Positions 18,090 to 27,746 of a stretch of 64,000 nucleotides of DNA are shown here, piece by piece. The stretch spans positions 3,534,001 through 3,598,000 of the forward strand of contig NZ_CP059724.1 in assembly GCF_022369515.1 (NCBI RefSeq). The letters are read 5' to 3'. The DNA comes from Paenibacillus sp. 19GGS1-52 (GTDB lineage Bacteria; Bacillota; Bacilli; Paenibacillales; Paenibacillaceae). A program made the translations under genes and the position numbers. A model generated the notes under the pieces. The model was not told the origin of the DNA. It did not search any database and saw nothing but the letters and a program-made list of their open reading frames with translations. The stretch's first letter is position 1, and the number at the start of each line of letters is the position of its first letter.

Positions 18090-20045
18090 TCAACAAGGTA
18101 GAATGTCAACGATATCTTCAAGTTTTCTTGAATATTTACATTTTGGAAGGTTACGGATAACCCTTCCTCCATATTTTTTAGTCAAAATCCGATTGTCTAA
18201 AATAATGACTGCACCCTGGCACTCCATAGATCGATTAAGCCGGCCAAATCCCTGTTTTAACTTCACGATCATCTTGGGAAACATGTAATCAAAAAAGCTA
18301 TTCCGATTAGCCTTTTCAATAATCGCAAGCTGGGCCTGAATTAAGGGTTCATCCGGTTGGGGGAAGGGGAGTTTTGCAATAACAACGGTGGTTAGTGCAT
18401 CACCAGCAATATCAACGCCTGTCCAAAAACTTGTGCAGCCGAGGACCACTGTCCGAGGATCGGTTTTGAGCTGTGCGATGATTTTCTCTCGATCACATCC
18501 TGGATACTGAACTAGTAGATTTAAAGAACGCTCATCACAGTAATTTTTAATTTTGCGTGCAACCTGGTTCATCATCTCAAAGCTCGTGAATAACACGAGT
18601 GTTCTCCCTTCGGTATATAGCAAAATATCCTCTATTTTGTTTGGGACATATTCTAAGTATTCGGGACTGTTTGGATCCGGAGCATCATCTGGGCAGATGA
18701 TCATTGTTTTTTTCTCATAGTCAAAGGGACTGTCAACAATCAGTGAATTGTATTCTTTGACACCAATACGTCCAGCGAAAAAGTCGAAGGTTTTGCTTTC
18801 CTTCGTCGTAGATGACATCGTTGCGCTGGAGAGTATAACCGGGACCTTCGCAAACAACCCTTTGGCCAAGATAACCTTTGGATAAAGTGGTGCTGCATGG
18901 AGAATGACTTTGCTTCTACGTTCGACGGTTGCCCAGTACGCCCAAGAGTCTTTTTCCTTAGAACTGACGAAGTCAAGGTCATCATTACCTTCAAAAATCT
19001 TATCCAGGATTTCAGATATTTTTTTCAAATTCAAATCTTTTAATTTTTGGATAAAGGCAGTGAGCGTAGCACAGACTTCGGACATATCAATCTTAGAATC
19101 AAGTAATTTGAAAGAAATAACCTTCCCCTGTTCATCCTTCATTTCTTCGCCTATTTTTGAATAGACTTGCGATATCTGTTGTTCAAAGGTTTGACGATAT
19201 TGAGCGAGTGCCAGCTGGTTAGCCTGATCGAGTTCTAAATAAGCTCTTTTTTCGAATAAAGCATCAAAAAGGCTTTCAAATCGATTGATATCCACCTTTT
19301 TTTCGAAAACCTTACAGCAGACATCTTCGATCTCGTGAGCTTCGTCAAAAATCACGGCGTCATAAGGTGGAAGAGAGCCGTTTCCGGTTTTTATCCTCAT
19401 TTTCAGATCATTAAAGAAATAAGCGAAGTTAGTGACAATAACATGTGACGTATAAAGCTTATCTTTGAGTTCTTCCAATTTACAATTGTGAGGCTTTTTT
19501 ATGGCCGGGCAAAAGGCAGCACTAATTTTTTTCCACAAACTATCATCAACATCAAACCCCAACGCGCTGCGGTCACCAATTCTCTCGTTATTAACCAAAG
19601 TAAATATCTTTCGAATAACCTTTGCTTCTTCATCATTGCTCTGAAGCTTCTCTTGCCAAAGATCTGCTAACTTCTGGTGGCAGATATAGTGGTCCTTGCC
19701 TTTTACTAATTGGTATTTAAGATGCAGTTTTTCCATCATAAGAATACTTGCAACCCGTGGCAGCTCCATGTTTACTATTTGAGTCATTAGCGGGATGGTG
19801 TGAGTACAAACGATAACAGTTTTTTTATTCACAACGGCCCAGCGCGCTGCCGGAACCAAATAGCCAAGGGATTTCCCAGTACCGGTTCCTGCTTCACAAA
19901 TTAAATGCTCATTCCCCTCAAGTGCAGTCCCCACGTTTGAGGAAATTAATATTTGCGGTGATCGGGGACTATAACCAGTGACTAGCTTAGACAAATGGCC
20001 TTCTGCCCCAAAAGCCCGGTTAATAAATTCATTCAAACAAACCAC
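18090..20045 (-). CDS. DinG/Rad3-like ATP-dependent DNA helicase
   Basis: The protein has 651 residues. It has Walker A EAGTGTGKS at 51-59, the DEAH box VIFDEAHEIED at 234-237, and helicase motifs V-VI in GCTSFWTGVDIAGDALTTVV and KLKQGFGRLNRSMECQGAVI. This is a DinG-type XPD-like helicase with a 5'-to-3' polarity in characterised members. In the region of the usual FeS-cluster cysteines I see C122, C179 and C188 but no clear fourth, so cluster binding is uncertain. The native upstream region is gone: an IS1182 element ends 9 bp before the start codon, leaving only the GAGGTGG ribosome site. It belongs to a three-gene set with the YdjM-like and LuxR-type genes. Confidence 0.88.
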   Translation of the reverse strand: MVCLNEFINRAFGAEGHLSKLVTGYSPRSPQILISSNVGTALEGNEHLICEAGTGTGKSLGYLVPAARWAVVNKKTVIVCTHTIPLMTQIVNMELPRVASILMMEKLHLKYQLVKGKDHYICHQKLADLWQEKLQSNDEEAKVIRKIFTLVNNERIGDRSALGFDVDDSLWKKISAAFCPAIKKPHNCKLEELKDKLYTSHVIVTNFAYFFNDLKMRIKTGNGSLPPYDAVIFDEAHEIEDVCCKVFEKKVDINRFESLFDALFEKRAYLELDQANQLALAQYRQTFEQQISQVYSKIGEEMKDEQGKVISFKLLDSKIDMSEVCATLTAFIQKLKDLNLKKISEILDKIFEGNDDLDFVSSKEKDSWAYWATVERRSKVILHAAPLYPKVILAKGLFAKVPVILSSATMSSTTKESKTFDFFAGRIGVKEYNSLIVDSPFDYEKKTMIICPDDAPDPNSPEYLEYVPNKIEDILLYTEGRTLVLFTSFEMMNQVARKIKNYCDERSLNLLVQYPGCDREKIIAQLKTDPRTVVLGCTSFWTGVDIAGDALTTVVIAKLPFPQPDEPLIQAQLAIIEKANRNSFFDYMFPKMIVKLKQGFGRLNRSMECQGAVIILDNRILTKKYGGRVIRNLPKCKYSRKLEDIVDILPC

Positions 20046-20123
20046 CTCTATAATGGGGCTGTCCCAAAAGTAGATATTTTTAAAGAATGAGATAGCTCTT
20101 GTACTTCAAAGCCCTAAAAGCAA

Positions 20124-20166
20124 AAAAACGAGCCAGTCTCCGGGTTATTGGAGACTGGCTCGTTTT
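20124..20166 (-). terminator. Terminator at the end of the IS1182 transposase gene
   Basis: Stem AACGAGCCAGTCTCC / GGAGACTGGCTCGTT with a T-tract on the minus strand. It overlaps the transposase stop and would limit read-through into dinG. Confidence 0.75.
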
Positions 20167-21704
20167 CGTTTTTGATCTGTAGCGGCCTGCTTTAGCAGGT
20201 TATGGGCAAGCGAAAGCCACCCGACTTCGAGCGTCACTTTTGACAACCCTCGAAGCAGGAAACGCCGGAATCCCCGGTTGTTCTTCAGTTGACCAAACAC
20301 ACTTTCCGGTTCCGTCATCCTTCGAACCGCAAGCGCATATCCTTCCTCGCTTCGCAATAGCTCCCTTGCCTGATTTCGGTAACGCAGAGCTGCCATACTC
20401 ACGGTGACTTCCCGGTTTCCCGCGGCCTTCGTACAACTTGATTTCAGTGGACAGTTTTCACAACTTGCACTTCGGTAATGACGTTTACGAATTTCGTATC
20501 CACTTTCCGTTCTTTCTTTACTCTCGTAGCGAAAATGAAGCACTCGCCCAGCTTTACAGGTCCACGTATCTTCCTCCGCGTTGTAACGCCAGTTTTCGAT
20601 CTTTCCGACCTGACTTCTCCAGGCTTTACTTTTCTCTTTGTGGTAGCTGCTATACTTAACAACGGCTTGGATTTGTTTCTTTTCCAAATAAGCATAATTT
20701 TCTTCGCTTCCATACCCTGCGTCGGCGATGAGCGTTTTAGGCAATCTCCCCAGCATCTGTTTTACCTTCTTGAAATGGGGTTCCAGACACCGTGTATCCG
20801 TAGGCCTTTGGTGGAGACTGTAGGCTAAAATAAACTGGTTTTCTGTCCCAATCTGCAGATTATATCCCGGTTTGAGCTGCCCATTTTGCATGTGATCTTC
20901 CTTCATTCGCATAAAGGTGGCGTCCGAATCCGTCTTGCTAAAGCTGTTTCGACTCCCCAGCGTTTTCTGATACTGTTCGTACTTTCTCAGGCGCGGAAGC
21001 AGATCCTTGCGGAGCTGACGTACCGCTTGCTTCAGTGGTTTATTTTTCGGTTTCTCCTGGAGCCGAGCTTCCAGCTTTTGAATGGCGGTTTCTAACTTCT
21101 CACCGGTCCATTCGGTTCCTTCGCCGAGTTCAGCCAGGTCACTGCCTTGTTGAATTTGTTCTTCCCGCTGTTCGTCAGCCTCAATGGTCGCAAAAAGGGT
21201 ATGCACCTTCTCTTGCAATTTGGCCTTGTGCTTCACAACGGCTTTCCCCCAAACAAAGGTGTAGCGATTGGCATTCGCTTCAATCTTGGTCCCGTCTACA
21301 AAATAATAATCTAGAGAGACGTACTTTTCCTCGGCCAAGAACTGCAACACGGCGGTAAACACGGTTTCGAGGACCTCTTTCATGCGCTGGGAACGGAAGC
21401 GATTGAGGGTACGAAAGTCTGGGCGCTGCCTTCCGGCTAGCCACATGAAGGGAATATATTCTCGCACAGCCTTGGCGATTTGACGGGAGGAATAGATGCG
21501 CTGAGTGTAGGCGTAAATAATGACTTTGGTTAGCATTTTGGGGTGATAGCTGTCCCGACCGCCACCGGGATATGCTGCGGCAAAGATAGCGTCATCTAGC
21601 CGGTTGACGGCGGTATTGATGACACGAACGAGATGATTTTCTGGAATGTCGTCCTCTAAATCCATTGGCAGGCAAAGTTGGTCCATGGTATATTGAATGT
21701 ACAA
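20145..21704 (-). CDS. IS1182-family transposase
   Basis: The protein is about 519 residues from the TTG at 21704, which follows AAAGGAGAGG; the frame is open to 21938 but upstream starts lack ribosome sites. The N-terminal region carries [20 protein letters not shown] and [17 protein letters not shown]. The DDE catalytic parts are visible in [35 protein letters not shown] and MTEPESVFGQLKNNRGFRRF, and a Cys cluster (CENCPLKSSCTKAAG) precedes the last. The frame is intact, so this copy could mobilise itself and the frameshifted copy at 38-39.5 kb. Confidence 0.92.
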   Translation of the reverse strand: MYIQYTMDQLCLPMDLEDDIPENHLVRVINTAVNRLDDAIFAAAYPGGGRDSYHPKMLTKVIIYAYTQRIYSSRQIAKAVREYIPFMWLAGRQRPDFRTLNRFRSQRMKEVLETVFTAVLQFLAEEKYVSLDYYFVDGTKIEANANRYTFVWGKAVVKHKAKLQEKVHTLFATIEADEQREEQIQQGSDLAELGEGTEWTGEKLETAIQKLEARLQEKPKNKPLKQAVRQLRKDLLPRLRKYEQYQKTLGSRNSFSKTDSDATFMRMKEDHMQNGQLKPGYNLQIGTENQFILAYSLHQRPTDTRCLEPHFKKVKQMLGRLPKTLIADAGYGSEENYAYLEKKQIQAVVKYSSYHKEKSKAWRSQVGKIENWRYNAEEDTWTCKAGRVLHFRYESKERTESGYEIRKRHYRSASCENCPLKSSCTKAAGNREVTVSMAALRYRNQARELLRSEEGYALAVRRMTEPESVFGQLKNNRGFRRFLLRGLSKVTLEVGWLSLAHNLLKQAATDQKRKRASLQ

Positions 21705-21767
21705 AAGAAACCTCTCCTTTGAAATGGTTGGTCGCACTTCCATTTTACCAAAGAGAGGTTTCTTTTT
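21703..21767 (-). promoter_or_regulatory. Inverted repeat sequestering the IS1182 transposase ribosome site
   Basis: Arms AAAGAAACCTCTCTTTGG and CAAAGGAGAGGTTTCTTTT, read on the transposase mRNA, can form a long stem that contains both the AAAGGAGAGG ribosome site and the TTG start. This would block translation of transcripts entering from outside. The same structure is in the second copy. Confidence 0.6.
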
Positions 21768-22019
21768 GCTATATTTGAAGACGATTTTAGAAAGGTTTCC
21801 GCTGAAACCAGCGGAGAGGACGGACTGATTGCGGAAAAGCGGTAGCGGTCGCCTTGCTCTCCAGATGTACACCTCTGAAAATAATTCAGTACATCTGGAG
21901 AGCACAGCGATTGGAGCAACGGTCCGTTCGCGGAGCACTGCTCCAAGTTCCTATGGATAACTTGCTAGACACCCAAGGGCCTATCCCTCTAGCCATTTCC
22001 ATGGCTTTTGGGACAGCCC

Positions 22020-22583
22020 CAATAAATTATAATACTGACTAAATAACATCATCAGTTTGTACCACGCCAGAAACGAATCAAATGGAATTGAATCCGAAAA
22101 GCTTTTAAATTTACTATAACTTTGGCGAAAAAGATAAATAAGACAAAAATCGAAGCCAATAAACACAGGATGCGGAGTGATCCAAAAGCTTTTCAAAATA
22201 AGCACTTTCGCTAAGTAGTAAAACAAGAAAGCATAAGCTAGCGGCAAAGTCGTACGCATCATATTGGCTAATGCTAAAAACATATCCCGCTTCGCCATTC
22301 GATCATAAACAATGCTGTAAACCATAGCGAAATTCTCACTGCACGCAATGTCCATATCATAGCCATATACTTTTTTAAAGGCTTCTTTTACCGCCTGTGC
22401 TTTTTTTTGACTCATAATGACTGTAGTTTTACGACTTTGAAAAGTTACTTGACCCGCTCCTGCTTTTTTCTCAATGAGAAAAAAACATTTCATCCAATTA
22501 ATTCGCTCAAGCATTCCCGACAACGTAGTTAGCAACTGACCACCGATGTAGGCAACCACAACTAGTACAGCGATAGTTCCCAC
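22020..22583 (-). pseudogene. Membrane protein of unknown function, 3' end cut by IS1182
   Basis: The remnant has about 187 native residues. A hydrophobic N-terminal segment (VAYIGGQLLTTLSGML) is followed by a cytoplasmic-looking region with KKAQAVKEAFKKVYGYDMDI and a pair of hydrophobic helices (LPLAYAFLFYYLAKVLIL, then PVFIGFDFCLIYLF). The last codons of the frame come from IS1182 DNA, so the C-terminus is lost. Upstream of the GTG at 22583 the frame stays open for about 28 codons without a standard start, so the 5' end may also be damaged. I do not recognise the family. It was probably upstream of dinG before the insertion. Confidence 0.55.
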
Positions 22584-22670
22584 CTGACCGGCGTCTTGCC
22601 AAACGGCAACTTCAGGATGCTGCCGCTGAACTTTCCAAGCAAAGCAACAAAGATTAATTCTTCAAAACCA

Positions 22671-22710
22671 ATTAATGGCTTCGCCCTTTTAAAGAGACGA
22701 AGCCATTAAT
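22671..22710. terminator. Perfect-stem terminator
   Basis: ATTAATGGCTTCG / CGAAGCCATTAAT with a 14-base loop and AT-rich flanks on both sides; it could act in both directions. Confidence 0.7.
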
Positions 22711-22950
22711 TTTTATTATTTACGTTATTCTGAATTTTAGAGTAAACTGAGTTACTGTAACCTTAAATCTCACTATAATCATAAATCGGATATAACGGTA
22801 TATACTGGATACCTGGTTACTTTAATTCAAGTTTCCGGTCTAATATTTGCTTACTACTAACTGGGTTGCCTAATATACTCACATCATTTTTGAATCTAGG
22901 ATTCGTTTATTCGCGCTCTTCCTCATTATGGCTTCTTTATAATTCTTAAT

Positions 22951-23958
22951 TTATTCCCCCTCTAATTCGTCCACAAAGGTATGCAGTTGGGTATATGATT
23001 CATTGATTAAATGTGCTGCTGTAACTTTATCAGTTGCCTCTGTAGGGAAGAAAGGCAGGGCATAAAATGTTTCAAAGCGATAACTATTCACTTTATTTTG
23101 ACCAGATGTTAAATAGTATGCTAAGGCAATGTAACGATCATAAGTAAACCTTTTAGGATCTGTGAACATCTTCTCATATTCGGCCAGTACATCTGCCATT
23201 GTTACAAGCGAGCCCTCGGGATAGATTGTTTCCGCAACTTTCTTCCTTTCTGAAACAGTTAGTTGGTATGGCTCTTTATCACTATGAGGAACCGCAAACC
23301 AATTTTCAAGGGCAGCATCAAAATGTTCTTGTGACAATTCCTTTTTCTCACCAACAGCCTTTTTAATATCCTGGACTAATGCTTTCTTGTCTCTTGCCGT
23401 TTTCATTGCTTTTTTTTCGATTTCTGATTTAAAAGCCTCTTCATTTAACTTTTCAATATCATCAAGCGTCTTAAGATCTTGTGGAAGGGTCGAATATTTT
23501 CCGGATTTCCATTCCTCCAGTATTTGTGAAAGAAGTTGAGTGTTATTATAACTATGATTTTCCTCAGATTTTTCCAGAACGCCACTTAAAATATTTAATC
23601 GCTCAGATGTCATCTCTAGGTATTGTTCCAATGATTTAGAAGAGACCTTTGGGTTTTGCTTGCTCTCACCTAATATTTTCATCAAATGAACAATGTAAAT
23701 CTCATCAGGTACTTTATTCTCTAACAATAAAGCAGATAGCTCTGTTTCAGGCGAATCGCTTATTACAGCAATTTTTGGATCACCATTAACAACTACTGGG
23801 GTAACTGCTGATGATGTAAATCCCTGCTTGATTTCCCCTCGTATTTCGTCATTTTGTTTAGCTGTAGCTTCTTGTATATGGTTAAAATAAGAAGCACTAA
23901 CAAGTAGACAAGTGATTAGAATACCGGAAGCAATCGTAAATGTTTTTTTAGAGGCCAT
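22951..23958 (-). CDS. Membrane-anchored or secreted protein of unknown function
   Basis: The protein has 335 residues, with an ATG at 23958 seven bases after AAGGAG. A short basic N-terminus and one hydrophobic segment (FTIASGILITCLLVSASYF) form a signal peptide or membrane anchor. The mature part is hydrophilic, highly charged and helical (many Lys/Glu), with a conserved-looking C-terminal block (PKRFTYDRYIALAYYLTSGQ, then YRFETFYALPFFPTEAT). No catalytic motif is recognised. It is divergent from the beta-rich gene at 24202, with the 36-bp palindromic operator between them nearer the other gene. Confidence 0.6.
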   Translation of the reverse strand: MASKKTFTIASGILITCLLVSASYFNHIQEATAKQNDEIRGEIKQGFTSSAVTPVVVNGDPKIAVISDSPETELSALLLENKVPDEIYIVHLMKILGESKQNPKVSSKSLEQYLEMTSERLNILSGVLEKSEENHSYNNTQLLSQILEEWKSGKYSTLPQDLKTLDDIEKLNEEAFKSEIEKKAMKTARDKKALVQDIKKAVGEKKELSQEHFDAALENWFAVPHSDKEPYQLTVSERKKVAETIYPEGSLVTMADVLAEYEKMFTDPKRFTYDRYIALAYYLTSGQNKVNSYRFETFYALPFFPTEATDKVTAAHLINESYTQLHTFVDELEGE

Positions 23959-24058
23959 CACTTAACTCCTTTGTATTTTGGATTGTACTTATATTAACGT
24001 AATTTTCAAGAAAAAGTTTTACAAATCCTTAATAAATTTATTATTTTTGGTAAATTGA

Positions 24059-24096
24059 AATATAGTATTGCGTAACGATACGCAATACTATATTAT
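24059..24096 (+). promoter_or_regulatory. ACGTTACG-family promoter with perfect palindromic operator (gene 24202)
   Basis: The -35 is TTGCGT (24068-24073), with a 17-bp spacer and -10 TATTAT (24091-24096). The region is also a perfect inverted repeat, half-site AATATAGTATTGCGTA, spacer ACGA (24059-24094). It is the best palindrome among at least nine promoters of this build in the window. Confidence 0.75.
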
Positions 24097-24201
24097 GGAC
24101 TTAGAGGTTAATGCTTTCCTAAATGAATATGCCAGATACATATTTATTTAGGAATATCTGAGCATGAATTTCAAAACATAATAATTGGGAGGAAAATCAA
24201 T

Positions 24202-24759
24202 ATGGGTACATTAGCAATTAATAAAACTGGAACATCGCATAATGTAGAGGACTATAATTTTAATCTAACAGGCGGGAAGATCCTTGCAAATGAAGTCTTT
24301 GCAATAACTGGTACACATCCAGGAAACCCTTATCAATACCAGGCTATTCGTTACCGGAACTCTTCAGGGGCGCTAGCCACCGGCTACCTGTTTATAGATG
24401 GTTTCCCGGCCTTAATTTCGAACTTTAGCCCTGTATCTACTAGCAGTTTTTATGACTATTCTACTGGTGGATACTCCACATTCGGTATTTGGAATGTTCG
24501 TCGTTCAACCAATGTATATGGTCCTGATGGTGTATCCATTCATGCTGTTGTCAATTCGGGAGGACAGGTTGCAGGCCCTCTAGATGCACAGACAGGGCAG
24601 TCTCATCCTGATTGGTTGCTCGTTAAATACTTCAAACAGTCAGGTGGCAGTTGGATTCCTATGTATCAACAAACCGGAGGAGCTACCCCTAATGGGTTTG
24701 CACCTATTGGTTTGGAATATGGCTCTACGATGAGCACACTTTCGATTTATGGGGTTTAA
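24202..24759 (+). CDS. Beta-rich protein of unknown function, member of the palindrome regulon
   Basis: The protein has 185 residues, with an ATG at 24202 after GGGAGGAAAATCAAT. It has no signal peptide and no membrane segment. Composition is rich in Gly, Ser, Thr, Tyr and Asn with alternating strand-like segments (YQAIRYRNSSGALATGYLFI, FGIWNVRRSTNVYGPDGVSI), as in beta-sandwich or beta-trefoil surface and binding proteins. I do not recognise the family. Its promoter shares the TTGCGT-17-TATTAT architecture with two peptidoglycan hydrolase genes, so a role at the cell wall, the spore surface or in an exported particle is a reasonable guess. A hairpin terminator follows at 24808-24848. Confidence 0.75.
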   Translation: MGTLAINKTGTSHNVEDYNFNLTGGKILANEVFAITGTHPGNPYQYQAIRYRNSSGALATGYLFIDGFPALISNFSPVSTSSFYDYSTGGYSTFGIWNVRRSTNVYGPDGVSIHAVVNSGGQVAGPLDAQTGQSHPDWLLVKYFKQSGGSWIPMYQQTGGATPNGFAPIGLEYGSTMSTLSIYGV

Positions 24760-24781
24760 TTCATTTTTTCACACATGAATA

Positions 24782-24810
24782 TAGCGTAATGCAATGTAAC
24801 ATAATATAAC
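24782..24810 (+). promoter_or_regulatory. Orphan ACGTTACG-family promoter 3' of gene 24202
   Basis: TAGCGT (24782-24787), a 17-bp spacer and TATAAC (24805-24810) repeat the regulon's layout, but no gene follows. Predicted transcription would begin inside the hairpin at 24808-24848. Confidence 0.45.
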
Positions 24811-24848
24811 AATGTGTTAGTTGACTTCCAGTTAACTAGCACATTGTT
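24808..24848 (+). terminator. Terminator of gene 24202
   Basis: Stem AACAATGTGTTAGTT / AACTAGCACATTGTT (one G-T pair) followed by ATTATTTG. It lies 50 bp past the stop codon and directly after the orphan promoter. Confidence 0.7.
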
Positions 24849-25170
24849 ATTATTTGACGATATCAGCATTTTCCTGATCACAAGTCTCATGTTTAACTTG
24901 CCATCTATAACTTCTTGCAATTATAAGAATAACTAAATACGGGAAATGATAGCTTAATAAAACATCGGCAGTCTAATTCTCTCGTACAAGGCCGCTAATT
25001 ATTAATTTTACAACCCGCGTGGATCAGCCAATTCCAGTCTAAAGCTTTATTTCAACTCCACTGCCCGAATAAATTTTCATTAAATTAAGACCATGCCAAA
25101 TCAACATTAAACATCGGGACTTTTTGTACTCTAACATCGGAACTTCCTTTTAAGGTAGGGTATTATAACT
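24849..25170. other. AT-rich stretch without a gene
   Basis: No frame, repeat or remnant recognised between the terminator and the left inverted repeat of the IS3-family element. Confidence 0.45.
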
Positions 25171-25229
25171 GAAAAAGACTGTAACTCTGGTTATACCCCT
25201 GTAAAGTAGGCAGATGAAAAAAGATATGC

Positions 25230-25960
25230 AGCCAGCGCGCGCCGATTGAGTATCGGCACGCGCTGTTTGAGTTTGGCCTGGAATCGCTGGTAGTAATAAA
25301 AGTAGATTTACTCTTCAACTGCTTGATGGATTTCCTCTTCTGATTTACCTTGGTGAAGATACAACTTCTCTGTTTTGAGATGCGAAAAGAAGGACTCGAT
25401 GTATACGTTATCTAGGCAGGTTTCTTTGCAAGAGTGGCTGCCTTTGACACCTAATGCCTCTAATCGTGTGTTATACGACTGAGACGTATATTGGAAGCCT
25501 TAGTCTGAGTCTGAATGGAGTACAGCTTCCGAGACGTCTCTTTTTCGTTTCCACTGTTCTACCGTATCTAGGACCAGTTTCACATCGTTACGATCGGTAT
25601 TTTGTCAAGCGACAATCTCATTGTTAAAGAGATCCTGAATCACGGACAGGTAATAAAAATGGGTGCCCTCCGAGATATACGTAATATCCGTGACGAGCTT
25701 CTGTTGAGAGCCAATGGCATGAAACAGAAGCTTCAATCGGTTCGGATACACCACGGACGGGGTAGCCTGCTGCCCACAAAGCTGTCCGTATTCGGGGGGA
25801 TCCGAAATAGGGATGTGCCATATGAATGGCTACCATGTGCTTTTAAATTTCATGATCTGGAGCGTGTATCTCGGCCCCACCGTGATCATGGGCTCGCCAC
25901 TTGAAATAACCGACCCTAGCAGCTGCAGTAGCTAATAGGCGTGTAGCGCCGTATACGATG
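25230..25960 (-). pseudogene. IS3-family transposase orfB remnant
   Basis: On the minus strand the region encodes broken segments of an IS150/IS3-type integrase. They include HMAHPYFGSPRIRTALWAAG, the family's N-terminal HTH_21-like part, and further left a region corresponding to the DDE segment, with several stops and shifts. It is separated from its orfA by the ISL3-type insertion. Clearly inactive. Confidence 0.6.
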
Positions 25961-26046
25961 GCTTGGTAATTTTCCGGCTCTTCGCTCTACTGGATGGGTA
26001 AAGCTGGCTAGAATAGGATCATAGATTTATCTGTTTTAATAGATTC

Positions 26047-27262
26047 TTAACCCCATGGTATAAAAGGGGAGGGGTACAACCCTCGACGAGCTGCGAGGGT
26101 TGGGAGTCTAAGTTTGTTCGCCGTCATGTACACCATCGCGATCAAGTTTTGGACATTACGGTAGCCCCTTGCCTTTCTCTTTGCCGCTTGGATCAGTCCG
26201 TTTATACCTTCAAGCAAGCCGTTCGTCATGCGACTGTGAAACCATCGTAGTATGCCTTCTTCGTGTCGCTTCATGGTTTTGGACAATTCCATCATTGGTT
26301 TCAGTTGGGAGCGTCTAGCCCAACCCATCGATTCCCGTAAATAGACATCGGCTAGAATATGAGGCTGTGTCCAGAGCTCCTGCAGAGATAGCTTTAAGCG
26401 GTACGCTTTCCCGGTTTGGAGGTGTCCGTCCTTTAGCTTATCCAGTTCCACCTTCTGTTCGTTCTTTAAGGTAGAGGCATTTTTTAGCAACAGATATCGA
26501 CTGTTTTTCAGTTCAGGAACTTGCTTTTGTTCTTCTCTGCGAACATCATCAACGGCTTCATTCACCATCTTCATGACGTGAAACTTATCAAAGGTAATCT
26601 CAGCCTCAGGGAACTGCTCCTGAATACCTCGGATGAAGGCTGGAGACATATCACAGCAGATTTCTTGAATTTGTGTGGCTGTAGCCCCTTTGCTCATCAG
26701 ATGTTGTTTGAATTTCTCTAGGGTATCCTTACTCTTGCCTTCGGTTGCAAACAATACCGTTTTGGTATCTACATCTACAAATAAAGTAATGTAGCGATGA
26801 CCCCGACGAGATGAGGTTTCGTCTACAGCAATTCGTTTCACACCCGTCAAATCCAATTCATTCATGGCTCCATGGACATAGTGATGAAAAATCCGCCACA
26901 TCCGTGTATCGTGTTCCCGAAGTTCTCTAGCGGCTGCATTGACCGGCATCTCAGCCATAAGTCGCATGGCCCAAGCATCAAATTGCAGCGTAAAGTGGGA
27001 CAGAGGGCGTGACCACTTTACAGGGACGAGGGTCACCTTGTTGCAGTTCGTGCAGTTTGTCCGAGGGACACGGGCGTGCATATAAGTTTTCCAATTCCAA
27101 AAATCCAGATGACGCCATTCCTTCTTCTCCGCATCATAGGCTTTGCACGCAGCACCACAGGAAGGGCAAGCAAACATGACTCCTCGCTCGAAGTCGATGT
27201 ATAGATGCCAGGCTTCGTCTTTGTCATCATATTCAATGTGCTCAGTTTCCAGGGTTCTTCCA
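26047..27262 (-). pseudogene. ISL3-family transposase, N-terminal frameshift
   Basis: The long frame (26047-27177, 376 residues from an internal ATG) carries the zinc-finger-like MFACPSCGAACKAYD and NCTNCNK, and the DDE domain with VKRIAVDETSSRRGHRYITL, EICCDMSPAFIRGIQEQFPE and SRMTNGLLEGINGLIQAAKR. Upstream the homology continues with HIEYDDKDEAWHLYIDFERG in the same frame. Before about 27235 it switches to another frame (ALELEEPWKLS), and no standard start was found there. One frameshift therefore separates the first roughly 15-20 residues from the rest. The catalytic part is intact. Confidence 0.8.
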
Positions 27263-27467
27263 GCTCTAAAGCTACTCTAACATTTCAGCAATCATATTAT
27301 CGTTACTGCTTAATGAGGTCCACATCGTCATTACCACCTATTAAAGTTATTTACTAGGCAGTATCGACAACTCCTCTATTAAACAGACATCAGGCATTCA
27401 CTACAGCGAGGAAGCAATTTTCCTGTGGTCTCAATTTCTCTCCTTTACTAGATTTAGATCCCGCTTT

Positions 27468-27746
27468 TTAGGTAGTAACCTGTGCTTTTAAGTAATTCCG
27501 CTTTTCTTCAATGCTAGCAAAAGCCGTACGGGGACGTCCTTTCATGAGACTGGAAGAGCCCTTACGGGTATCAAACACTTCCCCATTTTGATATTCCCTT
27601 ACCCATACTTTCAGTTGGATGCTGTTACGAATACCCAACATTTCTGCCAATACATTATAGCTCGGTGTTCATTTTGGATATTTCCTGACCGCCACCATCT
27701 TGAAATCCTCCGTATACTGTTGAAATAATTGTCCTTTTTGGGCCAT
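27468..27746 (-). pseudogene. IS3-family transposase orfA, broken
   Basis: An ATG at 27746 after AGGGGATATTTTC begins an IS150-type orfA (MAQKGQLFQQYTEDFKMVAV). After a shift near 27660 the HTH continues as NSIQLKVWVREYQNGEVFDT and then SSSLMKGRPRTAFASIEEKR. It belongs to the IS3-type element bounded by 25171-27854. Confidence 0.65.

Larger units (their letters stand above)
20055..22020 (-). mobile_element. IS1182-family insertion sequence, copy 1
   Basis: Terminal inverted repeats GGGGCTGTCCCAAAAG (20055-20070) and CTTTTGGGACAGCCCC (22005-22020) enclose 1966 bp and one transposase gene. A nearly identical copy in the opposite orientation lies at 37640-39605. No target duplication is obvious. 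It interrupts a membrane-protein gene and separates dinG from its promoter. Confidence 0.93.

Noticed and set aside
20200..21358. Several frames of 70-120 codons on both strands inside IS1182 (and the mirror set at 38.4-39.2 kb)
   Set aside because: Shadow frames of the GC-richer transposase gene; the identical set appears in both copies.
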